This document shows, piece by piece, positions 24,733 through 33,450 of a stretch of DNA of 64,000 bases (its first letter is position 1; each line of letters opens with the position of its first letter). Location of the stretch: NCBI RefSeq assembly GCF_021732705.1, contig NZ_JAKFUM010000003.1:1-64000 (forward strand), read 5' to 3'. A program made the position numbers and the translations under genes. The DNA comes from Nevskia sp. (GTDB lineage: Bacteria > Pseudomonadota > Gammaproteobacteria > Nevskiales > Nevskiaceae). The notes under the pieces are model-generated. The model was not told the origin of the DNA. It did no database searches and saw nothing but the letters and a program-made list of their open reading frames with translations.

Positions 24733-27030
24733 TCAGGCCGTTGGCGTGGTCTGGACGCGGCCGACGGCGGCCAGCCAGGCGTGCAGCGCGGCGGCTTCGG
24801 CATCGTCGATCGCGCCGAGCATCTGCGCCTGCTCGATCCGCGCCGGGGCAAAGCGCGGCGGCCGCTGGCGATTGGCGGCGGCGGCGCGCGCCTCGATCGC
24901 CTCGGCTTCGCGGCCGAGCCGCAGCGCGGTGTCGACCAGCGGCCACGGGCTGGCATCGGCCGGCAGTCCGGCCCGGCTGCCGAGGCGCTCGCGCAGCCGG
25001 CCGTCGTTCTGCAGCTGCGCCGCGACCGTGCGCTGGGTCATCTCGGCCGGCGCGCGACGGCTGTGGCCGAGCGGCAGGATCACCCGCCGGGTCAGCCATG
25101 CCAGCGTCGGCGACGACAGGTGCCGCAGCAGCTTGTCGAGCGCTTCCTCGCAGGCGCTGAAGGCATCGGTGCAGATCAGGGTCAGCGTCGCGCGCTCGTC
25201 GGCGTGGGCACCGCCTTCGTCGAACTGGCGCAGCGCGACACTGGCCAGATAGAGCTGGGCCAGCGCGTCGCCGAGCCAGGTGGTCAGGCTGCGGCGCGAC
25301 AGCTCGCGCAGGCCGCGCAGCGCGGTGTAGGTCTGCTTCGAGCCGAGTTCGGTCGCGAGCAGGCTCAGGCTGACATCGGCGGCAAACGCGAGCGCGGCGC
25401 TGTAGCGGTTGATCCGCCGCATCATCCGGCTTTCCAGCGTATTGCTGCCGAACAGCGAGCTGCCGGCGGTCAGGCCCAGCGCCAGCGCCTGCGCACCGGT
25501 GCCGAACAGGTGCCCGACGTGCGTCCACAGCGCGTCGTCGAAGCGGGTCAGCGCTTCTGCCGGGTTCGGTGCGTTGGCCGCCGCCAGCGCCTGCATGAAC
25601 GCGCCGTGGCTGCGCAGCACGCAGGCGCTGTAGACGTCCGGACGCGCCAGCAGAGTCGGTTCGAGATCGTCGTCGGCCGGGATGTCGAGATCGGCGATGA
25701 GCTTGGCCAGCACGCTGTGATCGAGCCCGAGATCGCGCGCGGCGGCGGCGCATTCGCGGCTCTGGGTCAGACGCAGGGTGCGGGCGAACGCCGCCGCGGC
25801 GAACGGCTTTTCGCCGAGATCGACGGCGCGCGCCGTCGCGTTGCTCAGCGCCTGCGCCGAATAGGCGACGGCGGCGAGCGTGGCCAGTGGCGCTTCGGCC
25901 AGCGCCCGGTCGCTGAGCGATTCGCCGAACGGCACGCGCAGCTTCGCCGCGCTGCCGGCGGCCAGCGCCAGCGCGGTGGTGCTGCCGGCATGGATGGCGA
26001 TCGGCGCGATGGCATCGGCCACCGAGCGGCTTTCCGAGCCGTTGCGGGCGCCGCGGCCGATGTGTTCGCGGCCGCCGAGCACGGCCTCGAACGGCACGCG
26101 CAGGCCGCGCTGGCCGGCCTTGAGATCGGCCGCCGGCAGCAGCAGCCAGGTGGCGCCGAGCGCGCCGGGGCCGAGCCGGCCGCTCGGGTCGCGCACGTCG
26201 ACGCAGACGCCGACGATCTCGGCGTCGTCCTGCAGGCGGATGTCGAGATCGACGCGCAGCACCGGGCCTTCGCTGGCGGCATCGCCGTCCGGGGCCTCGA
26301 CCACGGCGTCACCGGCGATGCCGGTCTCGATGCTCTGCAGCACCGCACCATCGGCGAGCAGGCCAAGCCACCGGCTCTGCTGGGCCGGCGTGCCGTAGCG
26401 CTGCAGCGCCTCGATCCACGACAGCCGTGACGACGAGCCGACCTTGCGCGCCAGCGCGCTGCCGGCGCCGGCACTGAGCCAGCCGAGCGCTGCCGCCTGC
26501 CCGAGCGCGGACACGCCGCGGCCGCCGTGCAGGCTCTGGATCGACAGCCCGTGCAGGCCGTAGGCGCGCAGCCGGGCGCTGGCGGTCGGCGTGCCGGGAT
26601 CGCGGGCGTAACGGCTGCAGAACTCGGCGACCGGCCCTTCGAGCAGCGCGCGCTCGTCCGGCGTCAGGCGGGCGCTGTAGTCCTCGTGAAAGCGGGTCCA
26701 GTTCGGCTGGCCGTCGAACAGCTCCGCCTCCCAGCCGGTGCCGGCGGCCGACAGCGCGGCCAGTTGCCGCTCATCGAGCCGCGCCAGCACCCGCTTGAAG
26801 CCGCCGAACAGCGGCCGGGAAATCCATTCCTGGCGCAGCACCGGCAGGTTCAGCGGCAGCAGCACGACGACACCGACGATCAGCAGCAGCAGGAACACCA
26901 GCCACGACTGCCCGAACAGGCCGTAGAACAGCGTGACCGACCCGAACACGAGGCTCGTCGTGCGGATGCTCGCGCGCAGCCACGCGAGCGCGGCGATCGT
27001 GATCAGGAAGAACAGCAGCCAGTAGGCCAT
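24733..27030 (-). CDS. FadE-like acyl-CoA dehydrogenase homologue, apparently lacking catalytic residues
   Basis: This 765-residue protein has the architecture of gammaproteobacterial FadE: two N-terminal membrane helices, then SRPLFGGFKRVLARLDERQLAAL (written in part), an acyl-CoA dehydrogenase core and the DUF1974 C-terminal domain (RINRYSAALAFAADVSLSLL, ALAQLYLASVALRQFDEGG). Where E. coli FadE has EYGG, AGSDAGAI and the catalytic-base segment VEGANILTR, this protein has LHGG, AGDAVVEAP and LARPDVYSACV, so the catalytic Glu appears replaced. It is intact and in an operon-like row, so it looks like a pseudoenzyme rather than a decaying gene. The alignment was done by eye. Confidence 0.75.
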   Translation of the reverse strand: MAYWLLFFLITIAALAWLRASIRTTSLVFGSVTLFYGLFGQSWLVFLLLLIVGVVVLLPLNLPVLRQEWISRPLFGGFKRVLARLDERQLAALSAAGTGWEAELFDGQPNWTRFHEDYSARLTPDERALLEGPVAEFCSRYARDPGTPTASARLRAYGLHGLSIQSLHGGRGVSALGQAAALGWLSAGAGSALARKVGSSSRLSWIEALQRYGTPAQQSRWLGLLADGAVLQSIETGIAGDAVVEAPDGDAASEGPVLRVDLDIRLQDDAEIVGVCVDVRDPSGRLGPGALGATWLLLPAADLKAGQRGLRVPFEAVLGGREHIGRGARNGSESRSVADAIAPIAIHAGSTTALALAAGSAAKLRVPFGESLSDRALAEAPLATLAAVAYSAQALSNATARAVDLGEKPFAAAAFARTLRLTQSRECAAAARDLGLDHSVLAKLIADLDIPADDDLEPTLLARPDVYSACVLRSHGAFMQALAAANAPNPAEALTRFDDALWTHVGHLFGTGAQALALGLTAGSSLFGSNTLESRMMRRINRYSAALAFAADVSLSLLATELGSKQTYTALRGLRELSRRSLTTWLGDALAQLYLASVALRQFDEGGAHADERATLTLICTDAFSACEEALDKLLRHLSSPTLAWLTRRVILPLGHSRRAPAEMTQRTVAAQLQNDGRLRERLGSRAGLPADASPWPLVDTALRLGREAEAIEARAAAANRQRPPRFAPARIEQAQMLGAIDDAEAAALHAWLAAVGRVQTTPTA

Positions 27031-27083
27031 GCGTCAGGCAGTCCCGGGCGGGCAGCGGCGCAGCGGCAGCAGCGTTTCCGACA

Positions 27084-28775
27084 TCAGGGGGCGCGCTCGC
27101 TCTTCAGGCGCACGGCCTCGAACTCGTCGCCCGGCAGCCAGCTGATCGCAGCCGGCGCGGTCAGCGCCTGCCAGCCGAGCGCCATGCCGAAGCGCGCCAT
27201 CTCGGCGCCGCTGGTGAAATCGAGATCCTCGCGGAACTCGTCGCTTGGCTGGTGATAGTTCTTCGCCGTGTATTCGCGCGACTGCTCCAGACCCCATTCG
27301 CGGGTCTGGCCGACGAACTTGTCGCCGAGGCTGACCGAGAACGCCGGCACGCCGACGCGAGCCATGCTGAAGTGATCCGAGCGGTAGTAGCTGCCGGCCA
27401 GCGGGCGGGAATCCGGCTCGATCGACAGGCGGAAGGCCTTCGCGGTCTTCTCCACCGTCGGGTAGAAACTCAGGCGCTCGGCGCCGAGCATCTTCACGCT
27501 TTCCGGCGCACCGAACGGCGCGTAGCTGTCGAAGTTCAGGTTCAGCGCGATCTGCGCCGCCGGCAGCGGCAGATGCTCGCCCAGAAACTTCGAGCCGAGC
27601 AGGCCCTTTTCCTCGGCGGTGACCGCGGTGAAGATCACCGGATGCGGCGGACGATCCTTCATCGACGACCAGGCCCGCGCCATCTCCAGCACCAGACCGA
27701 CGCCGGACGCGTTGTCGATCGCGCCGTTGTAGATGTTGTCTCCCGGCATGTCCGGCACGATGCCGAGGTGGTCGTAGTGCGCGCTGTACAGCACCGCCTG
27801 CTTCGGCGGGCCCTTGTCGGTACCGGGCAGCATCGCGATGACGTTGTTCGACTCGAAGCGACGCACGCGGCTGTCGATGCTCGCGGTCAGCCGCAGCGGC
27901 AGGTCGAAGGCCTTGAACTCGCGCGTGCCGGCCAGCTTGATCGTCTCGTCGAGATCGCGGCCGGCCAGCGACAGCAGCAGCTTGGCGACACTGAGCTGGA
28001 TCCACGACGCGGCCTTGAGCTTCGGCCGCGGATCGTCGGCCAGCGCCACGGCCTCGTTGCTCCACGAGCTTTTCACCACCTGCCACGGATAGCTGGCGAG
28101 ATCATCGCGATGGATGATCACAGCGCCGACCGCGCCCTTGCGCGCCGCCTGCTCGTACTTGTAGCTCCAGCGGCCGTAGTAGGTCAGCGCCTCGCCCTTG
28201 AACAGCTTCACGTCGTTCGACGGCGGCTCGTTGACGATGATCATCACCACCTTGCCGCGAACATCGACGCCCTTGTAATCATCCCACTGGTACTCGGGCG
28301 CCTCGATGCCGTAGCCGACGAACACCACCGGCGCATCGACCGTGACCGATTCGGTCAGCGTGTGGTTCGACACCACGTAGTCGTCGAGCAGCTTCAGCGG
28401 AATTGCGTCGCCGGTGGTCGGTGCGAAGCCGAAGCGGGTGCTGTCGAGCGTCTGCGTGCCGGCGAACCGAACCTTCTGCAGGTACGTGCCACTGTCGCCG
28501 GCGGGTTTCAGGCCGAGCAGCGAGAACTGGGCGGCGATGTACTGCGCCGCGATGTCGCCGCCGCGGCTGCCGGTACCGCGGCCTTCGAGCAGATCGCTGG
28601 CGAGGAAGCGGACATGGCTCTTGATGTGATCGCGATCGATGCTGGCGATCGCCGCGGTGACCGGTCCCGGCAGACTGTAGTCGGCGGGTGCCGACGCCGT
28701 CGGCTGGGCGAACGCGACGCACGACGCGAACGCGCCAAACGCCAGCGCCAGCCGGGTGAGGGAGCGAGATTTCAT
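27084..28775 (-). CDS. M28 family zinc aminopeptidase, exported
   Basis: This 563-residue protein has a signal peptide (LTRLALAFGAFASCVAFAQP), an M28 peptidase domain with an inserted PA domain (VVFVGYGIEAPEYQWDDYKGVDVRGKVV in part) and Zn ligands in SAHYDHLG, GAIDNASGVG, TAEEKGLLGS, NLNFDS and RSDHFSMAR. It probably trims peptides in the periplasm or outside. ATG 28775 has GGAA 8 nt upstream; 38 extra codons of the longer frame run into the coq7 promoter. It starts a leftward row with the FadE-like gene (53 bp later) and glpD. Confidence 0.88.
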   Translation of the reverse strand: MKSRSLTRLALAFGAFASCVAFAQPTASAPADYSLPGPVTAAIASIDRDHIKSHVRFLASDLLEGRGTGSRGGDIAAQYIAAQFSLLGLKPAGDSGTYLQKVRFAGTQTLDSTRFGFAPTTGDAIPLKLLDDYVVSNHTLTESVTVDAPVVFVGYGIEAPEYQWDDYKGVDVRGKVVMIIVNEPPSNDVKLFKGEALTYYGRWSYKYEQAARKGAVGAVIIHRDDLASYPWQVVKSSWSNEAVALADDPRPKLKAASWIQLSVAKLLLSLAGRDLDETIKLAGTREFKAFDLPLRLTASIDSRVRRFESNNVIAMLPGTDKGPPKQAVLYSAHYDHLGIVPDMPGDNIYNGAIDNASGVGLVLEMARAWSSMKDRPPHPVIFTAVTAEEKGLLGSKFLGEHLPLPAAQIALNLNFDSYAPFGAPESVKMLGAERLSFYPTVEKTAKAFRLSIEPDSRPLAGSYYRSDHFSMARVGVPAFSVSLGDKFVGQTREWGLEQSREYTAKNYHQPSDEFREDLDFTSGAEMARFGMALGWQALTAPAAISWLPGDEFEAVRLKSERAP

Positions 28776-28872
28776 GATGGATTCCGTGGAACGACAGACG
28801 GGCAGGCCCGGTCGCTGGATGGCGCGGGGCGGCGAACCCCCGCAGAATAGGAAAAACCTTGAGGCGCCACAA

Positions 28873-29568
28873 ATGGCAACGTCTTCCATCGCTGCACGCC
28901 GCGCCGGTTCGCGGCGCGATTACACCCCGGCCGACGAGTGGCTGATGAAGCTTGGTCAGGGGCTGGACCGGCTGTCGAAGCGCTCGCTCGCGCCGCTCGC
29001 ACCGGCGCCGACCACGAGCCGTTATCCGGCCGAAAGAGTCGCCGAAGCGCCGCTCGACGAACGCGAGCGCCGGCACGCAGCCGGGCTGATGCGCGTGAAC
29101 CATGCGGGCGAAGTGTCGGCCCAGGCGCTGTACCGCGGTCAGGCGCTGGTGGCGCGCGATGCCGACGTGCGCGCCCACCTGCTGCGCGCCGCCGCCGAGG
29201 AGCGTGACCACCTGCAGTGGTGCGACGCTCGCCTGCGCGAACTGGGCGATGGTCCCAGCAAGCTCAGCCCGCTGTGGTACGCCGGCTCGTTCGTCATCGG
29301 TGCCGCGGCCGGTCTGGTCGGTGATCGCGCCAGCCTCGGCTTCGTCGAGGAAACCGAGCGCCAGGTCGTCGATCACCTGAACGAGCATCTGGGCCAGCTG
29401 CCGCGGCAGGATCGCCGCTCGCGCGCGATCGTCGAAGCGATGAAGCTCGATGAAGCCCGTCACAGCGAGGAAGCGGCCGAAGCCGGTGCCGCGCCGATGC
29501 CGCAGCCGGTGCGCCGGGTCATGCACGGCATTTCCAGGCTCATGAAGTTCGGCGCCTACCGCGTCTAA
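28873..29568 (+). CDS. coq7: 2-polyprenyl-3-methyl-6-methoxy-1,4-benzoquinone monooxygenase (Coq7)
   Basis: This 231-residue di-iron hydroxylase carries out the C6 hydroxylation late in ubiquinone synthesis. The ferritin-like ligand motifs are visible: NHAGEVSAQALYRGQ, AEERDHLQWC, VEETERQVVDHL and LDEARHSEEA. ATG 28873 gives a protein of typical length. It is divergent from the peptidase gene with about 97 bp between them. In Pseudomonas, as I recall, coq7 lies next to speD; here about 7 kb separates them. Confidence 0.9.
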   Translation: MATSSIAARRAGSRRDYTPADEWLMKLGQGLDRLSKRSLAPLAPAPTTSRYPAERVAEAPLDERERRHAAGLMRVNHAGEVSAQALYRGQALVARDADVRAHLLRAAAEERDHLQWCDARLRELGDGPSKLSPLWYAGSFVIGAAAGLVGDRASLGFVEETERQVVDHLNEHLGQLPRQDRRSRAIVEAMKLDEARHSEEAAEAGAAPMPQPVRRVMHGISRLMKFGAYRV

Positions 29569-29625
29569 ACCGGACCGCTGCCGCCGGGCCATTCGCCTGC
29601 CGCGCTCACGAAGGAACGAAGAACC

Positions 29626-30690
29626 GTGTCGAAACAGGCTGCAAGCGCCGTGCGCGGCGATTTTGTCGACGATATTCCGGCTGCCGCGCGCCCGCGCGCC
29701 GCAACGGCCGGGGGCCCGCGCCTGCTGGAACTGCATGCGATCAACGCGGCCGAGGATGCCGCGCGCCTGCTCGCCGGCCTGCTGGCCGGGCAGGCCCGGA
29801 CCGATCCGAAATTCTTCTACGACGCGCAGGGCAGTGCCCTGTTCGATGCGATCTGTCACCTCGACGAATACCACCCGACCGGCACCGAAGCCGCGATCTT
29901 CCGGCAGTACCGCGCCGAGATCGCGCGGGAACTGCCGCGCGGCCTGCAGTGGGTCGATCTCGGCGCCGGCGATGCCGCGAAATCGCGCGAATGGCTGGCC
30001 GCAGTGCCGGCGCGCCGCTACATCGGCGTCGACATCGCCGATGCCTGGCTGCGTCCGGCGGTCGCCCGCATTGCCGAGGCCTATCCGCGCATCGAGGCGA
30101 TCGGCGTCGTCGCCGATCTGACCCGGCCGCTGGCGCTGGCGCCGCTGCTGGCGGAAACGCCGGACGCGCCGCCGCTGTTCTTCTACCCCGGCTCGTCGAT
30201 CGGCAACTTCCCGCCGGACCGCGCGCTGGCGCTGCTGAAGGCGATCCGGCTGCTCGGCGCCGGTCACGGTGGCCTCGGCACGCTGCTGATCGGCGTCGAC
30301 TGCGAAAGCGACGACGCGCGCCTGGTCGCGGCCTACGACGATGCGCTCGGGGTCACGGCCGCGTTCAACCGCAACCTGCTGCGCGTCGCCAATCGCGTGC
30401 TGGGTGCCGATTTCGATCCGCGCGCGTTCGCCCATCGCGCCGTGTTCAACCGCGAGGAAAGCCGGGTCGAGATGCATCTCGTCGCCACCCGCGATCAGAC
30501 CGTGCGCTTCACCGTGCCGGACCGCGCCGAGCGCGATTTCGCGGCCGGCGAGCACATCGTCACCGAGTATTCGTACAAGTACACGCCGGCCCGCTTCACC
30601 GCGCTGCTGGAAGCCGCCGGGTTCACCGACGTGCGCATCTGGCAGGACGCGGAGCAGCGTTTCGCGGTCTGTCTCGCGGCCGCCGGATGA
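29626..30690 (+). CDS. egtD: L-histidine N(alpha)-methyltransferase EgtD
   Basis: This 354-residue SAM-dependent enzyme trimethylates histidine to hercynine, the first step of ergothioneine synthesis. The family signature FFYDAQGSALFDAICHLDEY is near residue 63, with HPTGTEA just after. WVDLGAGDAAKS is the SAM-binding motif and FYPGSSIGNF another EgtD hallmark. The GTG at 29626 has AAGGAA upstream. Its stop overlaps the egtB start (ATGA), so both are translated together. Ergothioneine is an antioxidant thiol; katG lies in the same window but is unlinked. Confidence 0.92.
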   Translation: MSKQAASAVRGDFVDDIPAAARPRAATAGGPRLLELHAINAAEDAARLLAGLLAGQARTDPKFFYDAQGSALFDAICHLDEYHPTGTEAAIFRQYRAEIARELPRGLQWVDLGAGDAAKSREWLAAVPARRYIGVDIADAWLRPAVARIAEAYPRIEAIGVVADLTRPLALAPLLAETPDAPPLFFYPGSSIGNFPPDRALALLKAIRLLGAGHGGLGTLLIGVDCESDDARLVAAYDDALGVTAAFNRNLLRVANRVLGADFDPRAFAHRAVFNREESRVEMHLVATRDQTVRFTVPDRAERDFAAGEHIVTEYSYKYTPARFTALLEAAGFTDVRIWQDAEQRFAVCLAAAG

Positions 30691-31961
30691 CGCCGCAGCC
30701 GTCGCTGGCGCACGCCTACGCGCGCGTCCGCGCCCAGAGCCGGGCGCTGGCGGACGGCCTGACGCCGGAGGACTGCCAGATCCAGTCGATGGCGGACGCC
30801 AGCCCGGTGAAGTGGCATCTGGCGCACACCACCTGGTTCTTCGAGACCTTCGTGCTGGCGGCGGGTGATCCGCAGTATCGGCCGGTCGATTCGGCTTATC
30901 GCGTGCTGTTCAACTCGTACTACGTCGGCATCGGCGAACGCGCGCCGCGGGCCGAGCGCGGCCTGATGACGCGGCCGACGCTGGACGAGGTGCTGCGCTA
31001 CCGCGAGATCGTCGATGTCCGGATGGCGGCGCTGCTCGCGTCCGATCGCGTGACAGCAGCGGCGCGAGACGTCATCACGCTCGGCCTGCATCACGAGCAG
31101 CAGCATCAGGAACTGATCGTCACGGATCTCAAGCACCATTTCTCGCGCAATCCGCAGCATCCGGTCTATCGGCCGGCGCGCGCGGCTTCGACCAGCGAGA
31201 CGGTGCCGTTGCGCTGGATCGGCTTCGACGCCGCCATCCACGAGATTGGCCACGACGGCGACGGCTTCGCGTTCGACAACGAGACGCCGCGCCATCGCGT
31301 GTTCGCCGAGGCCTTCGAACTCGGCTCGCGGCTCGTCACCAATGAGGAGTTCGCCGCGTTCATCGCCGATGGCGGCTACCGCCGGCCGGAACTGTGGCTG
31401 TCCGATGGCTGGGACGCCGTGCAGGCGCAGGACTGGCGCGCGCCGCTGTACTGGCTCGATCCATGGCTGAACGACGGGCTCGGCGACGGCTGGCACTACA
31501 CGCTGGCCGGTCGCCAGCCGCGCGCGGCGAACGCGTCGGTCTGCCATGTCAGCTATTACGAGGCCGAAGCCTATGCCCGCTGGGCCGGGGCGCGGCTGGC
31601 CACCGAAGCCGAATGGGAAATCGCGGCGCAGACCGTCAGCGGTTCGCCGCACGGCGATGGCAGCCACCTCGACGACGGCCACTTCGCGCCGCAGCCCGCG
31701 GCCGCGGTTGCCGGGCTGGCGCAGATGTTCGGCGATGTCTGGGAATGGACGCAGAGCGCCTACCTGCCGTATCCGGGCTTTGCGCCGGCGGCCGGTGCCG
31801 TGGGCGAATACAACGGCAAGTTCATGATCAATCAGATGATCCTGCGCGGCGGCTCCTGCGCCACGCCGCAGGGCCACGTCCGGCCGAGCTACCGCAACTT
31901 CTTTCCGCCGGCGACGCGCTGGCAGTTCAGCGGCATCCGGCTGGCGCGCTCGCGGCGCTGA
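30687..31961 (+). CDS. egtB: Ergothioneine biosynthesis protein EgtB (sulfoxide synthase)
   Basis: This 424-residue non-haem iron enzyme forms the C-S bond between hercynine and a thiol (gamma-Glu-Cys or Cys) with O2. An N-terminal DinB_2 domain gives iron ligands in KWHLAHTTWFFE and HHEQQHQEL. A C-terminal FGE-sulfatase domain follows (ELGSRLVTNEEFAAFIADGGY, FGDVWEWTQSAY, ILRGGSCATP, RPSYRNFF). ATG 30687 overlaps the egtD stop. No egtC or egtE is adjacent, as in many proteobacterial two-gene clusters, where a lyase may be encoded elsewhere. Confidence 0.92.
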   Translation: MTPQPSLAHAYARVRAQSRALADGLTPEDCQIQSMADASPVKWHLAHTTWFFETFVLAAGDPQYRPVDSAYRVLFNSYYVGIGERAPRAERGLMTRPTLDEVLRYREIVDVRMAALLASDRVTAAARDVITLGLHHEQQHQELIVTDLKHHFSRNPQHPVYRPARAASTSETVPLRWIGFDAAIHEIGHDGDGFAFDNETPRHRVFAEAFELGSRLVTNEEFAAFIADGGYRRPELWLSDGWDAVQAQDWRAPLYWLDPWLNDGLGDGWHYTLAGRQPRAANASVCHVSYYEAEAYARWAGARLATEAEWEIAAQTVSGSPHGDGSHLDDGHFAPQPAAAVAGLAQMFGDVWEWTQSAYLPYPGFAPAAGAVGEYNGKFMINQMILRGGSCATPQGHVRPSYRNFFPPATRWQFSGIRLARSRR

Positions 31962-32125
31962 GCGCAGCCCGGCGGCACGCGCCATTGCGCGATCGCCTGC
32001 CTGCGGAGCACGATCGATTCGAGCATGACCATGCGGGGGCGATGACCGCGCACAAGCGCTGCATCGCGGAAGCAGCGCGCGCGGCACAAGCCGGGGCGTG
32101 AGGAACGCGCGATCGGAGGATCGAC

Positions 32126-32983
32126 ATGAGCGCAGGCATTCCAGCCGCCGTGCGGGCCTGGATCCAGGCCGAAAGCGAGGGCGGCGCACAGCCGGCGGCG
32201 CTGCTGCATGCGCTGCGAGCGTCCGGCTGGGCCGATGCCCAGAGTCTGGCGGCGCTGTCGGCCACGCTCGGTGGCGATTTCGCCGATCTGCCGCGGCAGC
32301 TGGACGAGGAGACGGTGATCGCGCCGGCCCACCTGCCGGGGCCCGATCTCGACGGCGATCCGCCGGTCATCACGGCGTTCGACCGCCGCGTCCGCGTGCT
32401 GGCACGCCTGCAGTCGCCGCAGGTCGTGGTCTTCGGCGGCCTGCTCAGCGGCCGCGAATGCTCGGCGCTGATCGCGGCGTCGCGGCCCTGGCTGCAGCGC
32501 TCGCCGGTGGTCGATGTCGACAGCGGCGGCCACCGCCACAGCGAGCTGCGCACCAGCGAGGGCGTGGCGTTCGAGCGCGGCCACAGCGCGCTGGTCGAGC
32601 GGATCGAGGCGCGGATCGCGGCCCTGCTGCGCTGGCCGGTCGATCACGGCGAAGGCCTGCAGACGCTGCGCTACGGGCCCGGCGCGGAGTATCAGCCGCA
32701 TCACGACTACTTCGAGCCCGATGCCCCGGGCACGGCGACGCTCCTGCAGCGCGGCGGCCAGCGCGTCGGCACGCTGATCATCTATCTCCGGGCACCGGAC
32801 GCCGGCGGCGCCACCGTTTTTCCGGAACTCGGCCTGTCGGTGACGCCAATCCGCGGCAATGCGGTGTTCTTCAGCTATGGCCGCCCGGACCCCGCGACCC
32901 GCACGCTGCATGCCGGCGCGCCGGTGCTGGCCGGCGAAAAATGGATCGCGACCAAGTGGTTGCGCGAACGCCCGCATCGGTGA
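32126..32983 (+). CDS. 2-oxoglutarate/Fe(II) dioxygenase, prolyl 4-hydroxylase type
   Basis: This 285-residue protein has a C-terminal P4Hc domain: HHDYF gives the first His and Asp iron ligands, TLHAGAPVLAGEKW gives the second His and the Lys that binds 2-oxoglutarate. The N-terminal half (about 80 residues) is helical and unassigned. Such bacterial enzymes hydroxylate proline in proteins or peptides, but the substrate is not known. GGAGG lies upstream of ATG 32126. It sits 164 bp after egtB and before the VPEID-CTERM gene. Confidence 0.83.
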   Translation: MSAGIPAAVRAWIQAESEGGAQPAALLHALRASGWADAQSLAALSATLGGDFADLPRQLDEETVIAPAHLPGPDLDGDPPVITAFDRRVRVLARLQSPQVVVFGGLLSGRECSALIAASRPWLQRSPVVDVDSGGHRHSELRTSEGVAFERGHSALVERIEARIAALLRWPVDHGEGLQTLRYGPGAEYQPHHDYFEPDAPGTATLLQRGGQRVGTLIIYLRAPDAGGATVFPELGLSVTPIRGNAVFFSYGRPDPATRTLHAGAPVLAGEKWIATKWLRERPHR

Positions 32984-33168
32984 CGCCGGTCTCGATTGCC
33001 GGCCCGGCTTTCCGGATATAGGCAATACCAGCCCATGACGGGGCGACTGGGACCCGCTACTGTCGCTCGCATCAACGATCCATAAATGTCAACTCGGCAT
33101 TGAGCGAGGTAAAGACTGCGCGACGATATCCGTCGTCGGCAGTGGATCGAAGGACACAGGAGTGGCCG

Positions 33169-33429
33169 ATGAAACGAGTGATTGCTGCCGCGCTGCTTGC
33201 CGCCCCGATGGCCAATGCGCATGCCATCTGCATTCTGGGTTTCATCGGCAGATGTCCGCCGCCGGCGCCTGCAGTGACGCCAACGCCACCACCGGCCGCA
33301 CCGGCGCCCACGGTGTCGGCACCGGAAATCGACGGCGCTTCCGGCGCGCTCGCGCTGGCACTCGCGGGTGGCGGCATCGCGCTGCTGCAGCGCTCGCGCC
33401 GCCGCAAGCCCGCCAGTCCGGCGGTCTGA
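33169..33429 (+). CDS. VPEID-CTERM-type exosortase substrate, small secreted protein
   Basis: This 86-residue protein has a signal peptide (MKRVIAAALLAAPMANAHA), a short Pro/Ala-rich middle (PPPAPAVTPTPPPAAPAP) and a C-terminal sorting signal. The signal has APEID at about residues 51-55, a transmembrane span (ALALALAGGGIALL) and a basic tail (RSRRRK). This matches the VPEID-CTERM domain recognised by exosortase E, encoded immediately downstream. AGGAG precedes ATG 33169. The mature part is very short, about 35 residues, so the substrate may be a surface peptide or a carrier for modification. Confidence 0.85.
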   Translation: MKRVIAAALLAAPMANAHAICILGFIGRCPPPAPAVTPTPPPAAPAPTVSAPEIDGASGALALALAGGGIALLQRSRRRKPASPAV

Positions 33430-33450
33430 ACCCGGCCGGCGCCGAACACG

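Noticed and set aside
33000-33168. Possible c-di-GMP riboswitch upstream of the VPEID-CTERM gene
   Set aside because: GGCAATACC and GGGACCCGC resemble fragments of the GEMM consensus, but the conserved core is missing.
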